From the NCBI RefSeq assembly GCF_002221595.1, contig NZ_NHMP01000007.1, positions 1 through 64,000 of the forward strand: a stretch of DNA of 64,000 nt, given 5' to 3'. Positions 8,802-16,829 of the stretch are shown here, piece by piece. Made by a program: the position numbers and the translations under genes. Numbering within the stretch: position 1 is the stretch's first letter; each line of letters begins with the position of its first letter. This DNA is from Turicimonas muris. GTDB taxonomy: Bacteria; Pseudomonadota; Gammaproteobacteria; Burkholderiales; Burkholderiaceae_F. The notes beneath the pieces were generated by a model. It did not search any database, had not been told where the DNA came from, and saw nothing but the letters and a program-made list of their open reading frames with translations.

Positions 8802-10133
8802 ATGTCTTCGCAACCCTCTAACTCTTGGACCGGCAAATTAGGCTTTGTTCTAGCCAGCGTTGGTGCTGCCGTAGGTCTGGGAGCCATCTGGAAATTCCCG
8901 TACATGGCCGGGGCTGAGGGAGGCGCAGCATTTTTGCTTCCTTATGTCATTCTTTCCTTTACCTTGGCCTTAGGTCTTCTCTTAGCGGAAATTACGCTGG
9001 GTAAAGCCGGCAAAGGAGGCATAGTCACTGCTTACCGCAACCTTGGCGGACCTTTCTGGGCCTTTTTGGGTTACCTTGGAATCATAATCGGTTTCGTTGT
9101 TCTCTCTTTCTACTCAGTAGTCGGCGGATGGTGCCTTCTTTATTTTTACGAAGCAGTGATTGGGTTTCCGGAAGCCACTCCTGCCGCTTTAGGCGCATTG
9201 TTCGGAGAACTATCTTCTTCTCCTTACGTAGCAGTTTCAGCGCAGGTTGGGTTCCTCGCCTTAGTGGGAATTGTCGTCGGCGGCGGAATTCGTAAAGGGA
9301 TTGAGCTTTGTTCCAGAATACTCATGCCTTTGCTGTTTCTCTTCATGATCGTTCTCATTGTTACGGGGCTCATGCAAGAAGGATCTTGGGAGGGAGTGAA
9401 ATATCTTTTCTATCCGGATTTCAGCAAATTCAGCTTTAAAGCTCTTGTTGACGCAATGGGACTGGTATTTTTCTCTTATTCCGTCGGTGCCGGCTGCATG
9501 CTGACCTATGGAGCATACCTTGATGACAAAACAGATCTCATCAACAGCAGCTTCTGGATTATCACTTTATCCTTAATAGTTTCCTTAATGGCAGGCCTTA
9601 TGATTCTTCCGGCAAACTTTGCTTTCGGAATGGATCCCACCGCAGGCCCAGGCCTAACTTTTATTACGATGCCAGCTATCTTCAGTCAGTTGCCGGGAGG
9701 ACAATTCTTTGCAGTTGTTTTCTTTGCCTGCTTAATTGTTGCAGCTTTGACCTCTGCTGTTTCAATGCTGGAAATTGATATTACTTGGATGGTTCAAGAG
9801 CTTAAGATTTCCCGACCGAAGTCAGTAGTCATCTGCCTGCTCTTTATGCTCATCCTTAGTATTCCGTGTGCCCTCTCCTTCGGAGTTCTCGCGGATACAA
9901 AGTTATTTGGCAAAACTCCTTTCGATTTAGCAGACTTCTTCGTCTCTAACCTTGCCCTTCCCGTCGGCGGCATTATTTCCGCCATCTTAGCTGCTTGGTT
10001 TGCTTGGGACAAAGTACATACTCAATGGCCGACCAAAGAAGGCTATCCGGCATGGAAGAAATGGTTACGTATTCTTATCGGAGTCTTTTGTCCTGCTTTA
10101 GTGCTGGTTATTATGATCGCCGGCTTAATTTAG
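8802..10133 (+). CDS. NSS-family sodium-dependent amino-acid transporter, paralogue 2
   Basis: 443 residues, clearly paralogous to the preceding gene: TM1 GAAVGLGAIWKFPYMAGAEGG, unwound TM6 FFSYSVGAGCMLTYGAY, and a shared motif GPGLTFITMPAIF. The tandem pair probably arose by an old duplication, since identity is only partial. Either each carrier takes a different neutral amino acid or they differ in affinity. GGAG lies before ATG. Transcription probably continues into the small gene at 10174 and ends at the terminator at 10518. The substrate is not deducible. Confidence 0.9.
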   Translation: MSSQPSNSWTGKLGFVLASVGAAVGLGAIWKFPYMAGAEGGAAFLLPYVILSFTLALGLLLAEITLGKAGKGGIVTAYRNLGGPFWAFLGYLGIIIGFVVLSFYSVVGGWCLLYFYEAVIGFPEATPAALGALFGELSSSPYVAVSAQVGFLALVGIVVGGGIRKGIELCSRILMPLLFLFMIVLIVTGLMQEGSWEGVKYLFYPDFSKFSFKALVDAMGLVFFSYSVGAGCMLTYGAYLDDKTDLINSSFWIITLSLIVSLMAGLMILPANFAFGMDPTAGPGLTFITMPAIFSQLPGGQFFAVVFFACLIVAALTSAVSMLEIDITWMVQELKISRPKSVVICLLFMLILSIPCALSFGVLADTKLFGKTPFDLADFFVSNLALPVGGIISAILAAWFAWDKVHTQWPTKEGYPAWKKWLRILIGVFCPALVLVIMIAGLI

Positions 10134-10173
10134 TAAACTTGCGGCATAACAGGTTTTGATTAAAGGAAACAAA

Positions 10174-10497
10174 ATGTCTTTGAGCATTGAAAATCTTTTT
10201 AAAGCAAGAGATTTTGTGGATCTGAAGAATATTTCAGGTGAACACATTGAACTCACCTTTAAGAATCCAATTGTTGCCATGCTGGCCAAAGGAAAAATTC
10301 AAGAAATTGCGGAACAATGCAGCCCAGACTCAGCTTTTAACAGCTGCGAACTTAAAGGCAATGATCTCCATATTACCTACAATCCGGAACTTGTAAGCGA
10401 AAGACTTCTTTCGGAGATTTTTGTTGGTTCAGATGCTCGAGCAAAACTCGCTGCAAAGGAACTTTCTGATTACATCGCAGATAAGATGAAAGCATAA
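10174..10497 (+). CDS. Small cytoplasmic protein of unknown function
   Basis: 107 residues from ATG 10174 (MSLSIENLFKARDF), chosen because AAAGGAAAC lies just upstream; an upstream TTG start at 10156 is less likely. No signal peptide, membrane segment or recognised motif. It has a mixed alpha/beta character with two Cys residues (EQCSPDSAFNSC). It sits 40 bp after the second NSS carrier and is followed by a terminator, so it is likely the last gene of that operon. Confidence 0.6.
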   Translation: MSLSIENLFKARDFVDLKNISGEHIELTFKNPIVAMLAKGKIQEIAEQCSPDSAFNSCELKGNDLHITYNPELVSERLLSEIFVGSDARAKLAAKELSDYIADKMKA

Positions 10498-10517
10498 TTT
10501 CCGAAAAATTATTTGAG

Positions 10518-10547
10518 ATCCCGTGCCGAAAAGCGCGGGATTTTTTA
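10518..10547 (+). terminator. Terminator of the NSS operon
   Basis: ATCCCG pairs with CGGGAT across a 12-nt loop, followed by six T. Confidence 0.85.
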
Positions 10548-10595
10548 TTCGAAAGTTAACAAAAAAAATAAAAGCTAAACCATATTTTGAATGTG

Positions 10596-10668
10596 AGAGC
10601 GTTAACGTTCGAGCCCAGCGCTGGGAGGAAGATGAACCGTAGTTTCAACCAACTGAGCTTAACGACCT
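10596..10668 (-). pseudogene. Decayed tRNA-like sequence
   Basis: On the minus strand GTCGTTA, then AGCTCAGTTGGTTGAA (a near-perfect D-arm), a TTCAT at the anticodon-loop position, CTCGAAC at the T-loop and TTAACGC at the 3' end. The acceptor ends still pair over five bases but the anticodon and T stems do not form. It overlaps the last codons and stop of the exported protein gene. A tRNA fossil is the best reading; a CAT anticodon would make it Met-like. Chance similarity cannot be ruled out. Confidence 0.35.
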
Positions 10669-10988
10669 AACAGCGCACTTGCTTCCATAGTGCAGAATTC
10701 CGGATTCTTTATCGGCTCAATGACAACTTGCTGAATCCACAAAGAACCCTTTTGTTCTCGGACGAGATTAATTTTTACGCAGGGATTGTCTCGAATGGGA
10801 TTATTTTCCATATCAAGCAAGTCTATATTCTTTTGAGGAAGAAGTTGTTCTGTTTGAACAATCCACTCCCCCTTAACTGTCTGATCGGGATCTGTAAGAA
10901 TATTAGAGATTAAGTTTTCTGAAGCAACGGCGGTTGTAGAAATAATGGCTGTGGCTAAGAAACTGCTAATGAGTAGTTTGATTGACAT
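10659..10988 (-). CDS. Small exported protein of unknown function
   Basis: Start chosen at 10988 (MSIKLLISSFLATA) because GGAGG lies six bases upstream and a Sec signal peptide follows at once, ending near AVAS-E (about residue 23). An upstream ATG at 11036 would bury the signal peptide. The mature part of about 85 residues has two Cys (NPCVKINL and PEFCTMEA) that could form a disulfide. No family recognised. It is divergent from the serine ammonia-lyase gene. Confidence 0.65.
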   Translation of the reverse strand: MSIKLLISSFLATAIISTTAVASENLISNILTDPDQTVKGEWIVQTEQLLPQKNIDLLDMENNPIRDNPCVKINLVREQKGSLWIQQVVIEPIKNPEFCTMEASALLGR

Positions 10989-11133
10989 TGATACCTCCAA
11001 GCCAAAGCATATATCATTTATGAGCATAGTTCTCATCTCGTCTCATTTCTTGCTTTTCTCCTATATTGAGCCTTCTTCATTAAAAATTAAGCTTCCACTA
11101 AAATAGCGTTCTAACTTAATTGAACTAAAAGAA

Positions 11134-12531
11134 ATGACGATATCTATATTTGATATGTTTCGGGTCGGAGTAGGACCTTCATCATCTCACACCGTCGGCC
11201 CAATGAGAGCTGCCCGAAAATTTGCAAACCGTCTGGTCGAGAACGGACTTCTAGACAAAGTTCATCGGCTTCAAATCGATTTACTTGGAAGTTTAGCCGC
11301 CACCGGTATTGGCCACTCCACGGATCAGGCAGTACTTCTCGGTTTGATGTTGGAAAGCCCGTCTGAAGTAGATATTGACAGCATCCCCGCAACAATTAAA
11401 TCAATTAAAGAAAATAAGATCATTAACCTTGCAAAGCAGCATAAGGTTAAATTTGATTACGACACAGATCTCGTCTTTAAACCGACCGTTGAAGATCCTT
11501 ACCACACAAATACATTGTTATTTAAAGCATTCGATAAACAAGGAAATATTCTTCTGCAAGAAAAGATCTATTCCGTAGGCGGCGGTTTTATTGAAACCGA
11601 AGAAGAGGCTAAAGCAGAGAACAAAAAGTTGTCCTACACAATGGACAAGGAACCAGTATCAGTCCCCTATCCTTATTCAACTGCCAGAGAACTAATCAAC
11701 TTATGCAAGAAGCACAACAAGACTATTGCTGAATTAGTTCGAGAAAATGAGCTCTCAAGAAAGAGCAATGAAGAAATCGACAAACAATTAGATTACATTG
11801 CTTCAGTTATGGACGAATGTCTGCAGAGAGGACTTAGAAACTCGGAAGTCCTTCCGGGACCGTTAAAGGTAAAGAGAAGAGCCAAGACACTTTTCGAAAA
11901 GCTTAAAAACAGCCGTCTTTCTTTAGACCAAGATCCTCTTCAAATTATCGACTGGATAAATGCTTTTGCACTTGCCGTCAGTGAAGAAAATGCAGCCGGA
12001 GGCCGTGTAGTCACTGCTCCGACAAATGGAGCAGCCGGTGTTATACCAGCTGTCTTAGCTTATTACAGAACCTTTGTTAAAGGCAGTTCTCAAGAGGGAA
12101 TCAGAAACTTTCTTCTTACTGCAGGCGCCATCGGCGCTCTGTACAAAACAAATGCATCTATATCGGGCGCAGAAGTCGGATGTCAAGGAGAAATCGGTGT
12201 CGCTTGTTCAATGGCCGCAGCCGGACTTGCGGCAGCTTTAGGCGCAACAAATAACCAAATTGAAAATGCAGCAGAAATTGCTATGGAGCATCACCTTGGT
12301 CTCACGTGTGATCCTGTCGCAGGCCAAGTGCAGATTCCATGTATTGAACGTAATGCTGTCAGCGCCGTCAAAGCAGTGAACTCCGTCCGTCTTGCTGTTC
12401 AAGGTGATGGTTCTCACTATATTAGTCTTGACCAAGTCATCAAAACCATGTTAGCCACGGGCAAAGACATGAAGACAAAGTACAAAGAGACTAGTTTAGG
12501 CGGCTTAGCCGTGTGCATTGTAGAGTGTTAA
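11134..12531 (+). CDS. sdaA: L-serine ammonia-lyase (iron-sulfur type)
   Basis: A 465-residue single-chain enzyme converting L-serine to pyruvate and ammonia with an oxygen-labile [4Fe-4S] cluster. The N-terminal beta domain starts [22 protein letters not shown]. The catalytic alpha domain has the motifs [15 protein letters not shown] and [22 protein letters not shown], and [17 protein letters not shown], which together carry the cluster cysteines. The length fits proteobacterial SdaA/SdaB. Only a weak ribosome binding site is visible. Serine deamination is a main energy and carbon route in asaccharolytic bacteria and fits the neighbouring amino-acid carriers. Confidence 0.95.
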   Translation: MTISIFDMFRVGVGPSSSHTVGPMRAARKFANRLVENGLLDKVHRLQIDLLGSLAATGIGHSTDQAVLLGLMLESPSEVDIDSIPATIKSIKENKIINLAKQHKVKFDYDTDLVFKPTVEDPYHTNTLLFKAFDKQGNILLQEKIYSVGGGFIETEEEAKAENKKLSYTMDKEPVSVPYPYSTARELINLCKKHNKTIAELVRENELSRKSNEEIDKQLDYIASVMDECLQRGLRNSEVLPGPLKVKRRAKTLFEKLKNSRLSLDQDPLQIIDWINAFALAVSEENAAGGRVVTAPTNGAAGVIPAVLAYYRTFVKGSSQEGIRNFLLTAGAIGALYKTNASISGAEVGCQGEIGVACSMAAAGLAAALGATNNQIENAAEIAMEHHLGLTCDPVAGQVQIPCIERNAVSAVKAVNSVRLAVQGDGSHYISLDQVIKTMLATGKDMKTKYKETSLGGLAVCIVEC

Positions 12532-12561
12532 TGTTATAACTAACATGTAGCAGGAGGTTAC

Positions 12562-13779
12562 ATGATTAGTATCTTAAAAAAATTAAAACACCAATCAAAG
12601 TTATTCGAGCTTTACAAGTTTGTAACCGGAAGAATAGAAGAGGCACAGTTAAAGCAAGTTGCTTCAACGTTGACGCTGACTACTATTCTTTCGATTGTTC
12701 CCGCTATTGCCGTCATTATGGCGGCCTTTGCCGCCTTCCCGTTATTTGCTACTTACCGAGAAAGTCTGGAGCAGTTTCTTTTTTCCACCCTGCTTCCGGA
12801 ACAATACAGCGTACAAATAATGGGATATATCAAAGAATTTGCAGAAAAAGCCACCGGCTTGACGATATTCGGTGTAATAGGTCTCGGCGTATCAGCAATT
12901 CTTTGTATTGCCACCATTGACGAAGGTTTAAACAGGACATTCCAAGTTAAACATCTTAGAAACTGGGTAAGCCGTTTCTTGCTTTACTGGGCACTTCTCA
13001 CTCTTGGGCCCGTCATTTTAGCCATGAGCTTGGCCGCCTCCTCTTATGTCACCGGTTTAGCTGTCATGGGAAAATTGACAGCGGAATTCCAATGGATTTA
13101 CCAACCTGTTCAAGCCCTTATTCAAGGAGTTATCTTAGCCTGTCTATATAAATACGTCCCTAACTGCAGAGTTTTGTGGAAAGACGCGATTATCGGCGGC
13201 TGTGTGACAGCCACTGTAATGGCAATATTCCGATGGGGATTTGGAGTGTACATCCTCCGAGGCTCATACACGACAATCTATGGAGCCTTTGCTGCTATCC
13301 CTGTTCTTTTGACCTGGATGTATATTATGTGGATGCTTGTGCTTGGCGGAGCTGCTTTAACAGCAACTTTACCGATGCTGCGCGCCACTAGATACTCTGA
13401 CTTTAATAAAACCGGGAATAAACTTCTCTCTGCGGTGGCTTTAATTAAATTGTTATACGAAGCCAAGCAAAACGGCAATCCAATCATGACAGACATAGAG
13501 CTTGCCGATAAATCGGGGAGTTATCCCAATGCTGTCGACCATATTCTTTCTCGTCTTTTAGCTAAACACTATGTCGTAAGAATTGGGGGAAAATACTCCG
13601 TGAGCTGGGCATTGTTGGTAGATGGAAACAAAGCCACCCTCAAGGAAGTCTTTGAAGAATTTGCCGTTGATACAAGCAATTCTTTGCTGACCTCGGATGA
13701 ATCTGAAAGAGTTTGGATTGAATCGGGTCTGAACGACCAATGGCTCAACACTCCTATTGCTCAGATTTTCTCAAAGTAA
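12562..13779 (+). CDS. YihY/BrkB-family inner-membrane protein
   Basis: 405 residues. The N-terminal 290 residues hold about six membrane helices typical of the YihY/UPF0761 family (QVASTLTLTTILSIVPAIAVIMAAFAAFP, later GAFAAIPVLLTWMYIMWMLVLGGAALTA). A soluble C-terminal part follows, resembling the winged-helix-like tail of some members. Older databases call this family RNase BN, which is wrong. Function is unsettled; a transport role has been proposed. AGGAGG lies five bases before ATG. It follows sdaA by 30 bp and may be co-transcribed. Confidence 0.85.
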   Translation: MISILKKLKHQSKLFELYKFVTGRIEEAQLKQVASTLTLTTILSIVPAIAVIMAAFAAFPLFATYRESLEQFLFSTLLPEQYSVQIMGYIKEFAEKATGLTIFGVIGLGVSAILCIATIDEGLNRTFQVKHLRNWVSRFLLYWALLTLGPVILAMSLAASSYVTGLAVMGKLTAEFQWIYQPVQALIQGVILACLYKYVPNCRVLWKDAIIGGCVTATVMAIFRWGFGVYILRGSYTTIYGAFAAIPVLLTWMYIMWMLVLGGAALTATLPMLRATRYSDFNKTGNKLLSAVALIKLLYEAKQNGNPIMTDIELADKSGSYPNAVDHILSRLLAKHYVVRIGGKYSVSWALLVDGNKATLKEVFEEFAVDTSNSLLTSDESERVWIESGLNDQWLNTPIAQIFSK

Positions 13780-13930
13780 CTCTCAGAAAATATTCTCGGA
13801 AAAGGAAATTCGTCGGGGCCAGCCTGAATTCCCGTTAATCTAGGTGCATATTTAACAATTTCTTGCTTTTTCTTAATAACTTGCTGATTTAGTGCTCTTT
13901 TTGAGTTACGAATCAGCTTTTTTATATATT

Positions 13931-13956
13931 TCATAGGTGATAATTATCTCCTATGA
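13931..13956 (+). promoter_or_regulatory. Palindrome enclosing the transposase start codon
   Basis: TCATAGG...CCTATGA arms enclose the inner palindrome GATAATTATC, so almost all 26 bases can pair. The ATG at 13953 is inside the right arm. In RNA this would sequester the start, a known way for insertion sequences to stop transposase expression from outside transcripts. Confidence 0.6.
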
Positions 13957-15743
13957 AAACCGATACTTCTCAAACAAATTTTGATCCTTCGGCTCAAGAA
14001 AACTATTTCATTGAGTCAGGAGTTATCTCACCCATTTTTATTAAGAACAATCATGGGATTAGATACGCGATTTTCTACAGAAATAAATGGGAAGGCTCCA
14101 CTTGCCAGAAACAATTCCAGAAAACGGTAGGAAGAATTTTTGATGATGACTCAGTAGAGCTAGGAAAGAAATTCTTAAGTCAGTTTCCTGCTTTAAAGGA
14201 CTGCAAGGCCACCTTATCTGGAAGAACAATACGTCTTGCCGGTCCAAATATTGCGGTGCTTCCACCTCTTGAGCCCATGGCTCAACAACGTCAGGCTTTC
14301 TTTGATGAACTCGATCAGAACACTCGACTTTCTGCCGGAGCCTCCTATGTCTTGTGGCAAATAGCCCAACAAAACCATCTGCTGACTGATCTTGAGGATG
14401 TATTTGGGAAAAACCGTGCGGCAGTTCTTCTGTCTTTGGCTATTTTCTTTGCCTCCGATCCGGGCGCCGTTGCCTCAGAATTTGAGATCTACAGCCATCA
14501 CACTTGGCTGCCTTGCTCTCCCTTGAGCTCTCAGGAAGTCTCCGAAGTTTTTCAAAGCATCTTAAATCCAGAAGTCATGCGATTTCTTCACAAAAGGATT
14601 CAACACTCTAAATCTTCCGAGCAGAATTCTCTTTATTGGAGCTTTGACACCACCTCTATCTCTTCTTACTCTGAAACCATCCGAAAAACTGCCTATGGTT
14701 ACAGCAAAGAAAATCCAGAACTGCCTCAGTTAAACTTGGGTCTGATCGTTTCCGAAAATTCCGGAGAACCTCTGTATTACAAAGTTCTGGAAGGTTCAAT
14801 TTCTGATCCTCTGGCTTTAAGGCAGTTGTTGGTAGACACCGCTCAATTGGATACCTCCAACGTTAGCTTAGTCATGGATAGAGCCTTTAGCTCACCTTCT
14901 TTGCTTGACCAACTTTATAAAAACAATCTTGGATTTATCTGCGGCTCTAAGACCAACCTTAATTACTGCAAATCGGTTATTAACAGTTTTGCCAGGGAAT
15001 TGCAGTTAGGAGGCGTGGATACATTCTTAGAAGAATATGGACTGCAAGCCAAAACATCTTCAACTACTTGGTCTTACTACGATCCTTCAACAGGTTATCG
15101 TGAAAGGAAGCCACTGTATATCCATGTTTATCTTGACCCATTCCGTGCCGCCGGAGAAAGAGAAACATTGTTGAAAAAGCTGAAAAAACTGCAGAAAAAA
15201 ATTAAAGCTAAATCTCCCTTAAATAAACCGGAAGCAGACTTGCGTAAACAGTTCTTTATCAAGGGCCCTCTAGGATGGGCTTACGACAAAGAACTGTGGC
15301 AGCAAAATGAAAAACTACTAGGGCTATTCGTATTGGTGTCCAGCTCAGTATCTTCGGCAGCTGAAGCTTTGAGAATTTACCGGCAAAGAGACATTGTGGA
15401 GAAGAACTTCAATAACCTCAAAGAGAGATGTTCGGGACGCCGCATGCGTTGCCAGGAAAGCGCTTTAGAAGGAAAAGTATTTGTTCTATTTCTAAGCTTG
15501 ATTTTGCTGATGAATTTAAAAATGCGTTTCCACCGGGCAAGAGAAGAAGAAAACTGTCAGGAAGAAAAAGCAAAATTTTTGCCTGACGATGTCCCCGACT
15601 TCTTAAGAAGCCTGAGTGTGATAGATGTCACAAGCCGGAAATCAGAAAACAATCAATTCTTTTATTGGGACTTAATTCCAAAGAAAATAAGATTAACTTT
15701 GGAAGCCATAGGAATCAAAGAACCTCCTAGATTTATCACCTAG
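13953..15743 (+). CDS. IS1634-family DDE transposase
   Basis: A 596-residue transposase of the IS4 superfamily. The first catalytic Asp is in SFDTTSISSYS, the second in SLVMDRAFSSP, and the Glu in the diagnostic Y-x2-R-x3-E-x6-K motif YRQRDIVEKNFNNLK. Both start and stop codons lie inside inverted repeats. The palindrome 13931-13956 covers the ATG, and a hairpin with arms ACCTCCTAG/CTAGGAGGT (15723-15749) covers the stop. The frame is unbroken. No Shine-Dalgarno sequence stands outside the palindrome. Confidence 0.93.
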   Translation: MKTDTSQTNFDPSAQENYFIESGVISPIFIKNNHGIRYAIFYRNKWEGSTCQKQFQKTVGRIFDDDSVELGKKFLSQFPALKDCKATLSGRTIRLAGPNIAVLPPLEPMAQQRQAFFDELDQNTRLSAGASYVLWQIAQQNHLLTDLEDVFGKNRAAVLLSLAIFFASDPGAVASEFEIYSHHTWLPCSPLSSQEVSEVFQSILNPEVMRFLHKRIQHSKSSEQNSLYWSFDTTSISSYSETIRKTAYGYSKENPELPQLNLGLIVSENSGEPLYYKVLEGSISDPLALRQLLVDTAQLDTSNVSLVMDRAFSSPSLLDQLYKNNLGFICGSKTNLNYCKSVINSFARELQLGGVDTFLEEYGLQAKTSSTTWSYYDPSTGYRERKPLYIHVYLDPFRAAGERETLLKKLKKLQKKIKAKSPLNKPEADLRKQFFIKGPLGWAYDKELWQQNEKLLGLFVLVSSSVSSAAEALRIYRQRDIVEKNFNNLKERCSGRRMRCQESALEGKVFVLFLSLILLMNLKMRFHRAREEENCQEEKAKFLPDDVPDFLRSLSVIDVTSRKSENNQFFYWDLIPKKIRLTLEAIGIKEPPRFIT

Positions 15744-15820
15744 GAGGTCCGGAATTCAGGGGCCAGGGAAGAAGGAATCTGCTGCAAATAGTCCTTAAGT
15801 CAGCTCCAGAAAAGAGAAAA

Positions 15821-15848
15821 TCCGGAATCAATTTTTTTCGATTCCGGA
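15821..15848 (-). terminator. Terminator of tRNA-Asp copy 3 / tRNA-Val unit
   Basis: Arms TCCGGAATC and GATTCCGGA pair perfectly; on the minus strand they are followed by TTTTCTCTTTTC. Confidence 0.8.
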
Positions 15849-15857
15849 CCAGAATTT

Positions 15858-15934
15858 TGGCGGAGTGGACGGGACTCGAACCCGCGACCCTCGGCGTGAC
15901 AGGCCGATATTCTAACCAACTGAACTACCACTCC
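15858..15934 (-). tRNA. tRNA-Asp (anticodon GTC), copy 3
   Basis: Minus-strand 77-nt gene identical to the two plus-strand tRNA-Asp genes at 2413 and 2729, with encoded CCA. It lies three bases after tRNA-Val. Confidence 0.97.
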
Positions 15935-15937
15935 ATT

Positions 15938-16013
15938 TGGTGGATGCTGAGAGTCTCGAACTCCCGACCTACGCCTTGTAAGGGCGCCGCTCTACCAACT
16001 GAGCTAAGCATCC
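15938..16013 (-). tRNA. tRNA-Val (anticodon TAC)
   Basis: 76 nt: acceptor GGATGCT pairs with AGCATCC, loop CTTACAA gives anticodon TAC, CCA encoded. It is probably co-transcribed with tRNA-Asp. Order hupB, tRNA-Val, tRNA-Asp is the usual betaproteobacterial arrangement. Confidence 0.96.
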
Positions 16014-16051
16014 GTTGCGAGAACGACTGGGTTCTCATCAACAACAGAACG

Positions 16052-16324
16052 TTATTCTACAGCATCTTTTAAAAATTTACCAGCCTTAAATTTAGGAACT
16101 TTTTTAGCTGGGATTTCAATTTCTTCATTAGTGTGAAGATTTCTTGCTTTTCTTGGAGCTCTTTCAGCAACAGAAAATGTACCGAATCCAGCCAAAACAA
16201 CTTCATCACCTTTTTTCAAAGCATTTAATACATTGTTGGTGAAAGCGTCCAAAGCCCTTTGGGCTGAGGCCTTAGAGATTTCGCACTCAGAAGCAATTGC
16301 TTCGATCATTTCGCTTTTATTCAA
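16052..16324 (-). CDS. hupB: HU family nucleoid protein
   Basis: A 90-residue DNA-binding protein of the HU family that bends and compacts DNA. It begins MNKSEMIEAIASECEISKASAQRALDAF and carries the GFGTFSVAERAPRKARNLHTNEEI hallmark with the DNA-intercalating beta arm, ending PKFKAGKFLKDAVE. The start codon is TTG (16324-16322 on the minus strand), supported by GGGAG seven bases upstream and the family N-terminus MNK. It is downstream of lon as in other proteobacteria. Confidence 0.95.
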   Translation of the reverse strand: MNKSEMIEAIASECEISKASAQRALDAFTNNVLNALKKGDEVVLAGFGTFSVAERAPRKARNLHTNEEIEIPAKKVPKFKAGKFLKDAVE

Positions 16325-16787
16325 TTTAAACTCCCTTTAGGAATAAAACTACTTGTCAAAATTTTGGCGCAAAGCAGGATTCATCTTGTCTGTTGTAAAA
16401 CACTTTTAAGCAGAGTTTTCTTTACAATTATTAACAATATGAAAAAGTGCTTTTTAGTGCTCCAAAGCAATCTCGGTAATTATAACTATCTGAACGTTGT
16501 TAAATTACCACAATGATGATTTTTTGACTGAAAATCAATGCTTTTTCGATCTCTTTTTGGGTTTTATCTCAAATTTTTTCAAAAAATCACAAAACAAGTG
16601 AGTAAAAATACCCAAAACAAAGGGGATCCCCTCTCTCTCATTCGATTTCTTGATTCTTCAAAAGACAAAAAACTGATGTATTTCAGTATCCGAAAGATCA
16701 AAATCTGCATAGAAATAAAACTGTCTTTCTGATGATTTTTGCAAGAAATTTGACGACTATTGTGGTTTAAACAAACGAGCAAAAGAA
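16325..16787. other. Intergenic region between lon terminator and hupB
   Basis: About 460 bases, AT-rich, presumably holding the hupB promoter. I could not choose a convincing -35/-10 pair. Short open frames on both strands near 16538-16782 lack ribosome binding sites and are not supported. Confidence 0.5.
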
Positions 16788-16815
16788 AACCTCCCAGACT
16801 TTTACCAAGGAGGTT
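16788..16815 (-). terminator. Terminator of lon
   Basis: AACCTCC and GGAGGTT arms, followed on the minus strand by TTTCTTTT. It separates lon from hupB, which therefore has its own promoter. Confidence 0.8.
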
Positions 16816-16829
16816 AATAGTTCAACGAA

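Larger units (their letters stand above)
13823..15760 (+). mobile_element. Intact IS1634-family insertion sequence with 6-bp target duplication
   Basis: Ends are CCTGAATTCC (13823-13832) and its inverse GGAATTCAGG (15751-15760). Direct repeats GGCCAG lie just outside at 13817-13822 and 15761-15766, giving a 1938-bp element. It carries one transposase. The perfect ends, target duplication and open frame indicate a recent insertion. It landed in the gap between the YihY gene and the terminator of the minus-strand tRNA-Asp. Confidence 0.88.

Noticed and set aside
16538-16782. Overlapping short frames between hupB and lon
   Set aside because: AT-rich intergenic DNA, no ribosome binding sites, both strands equally open.
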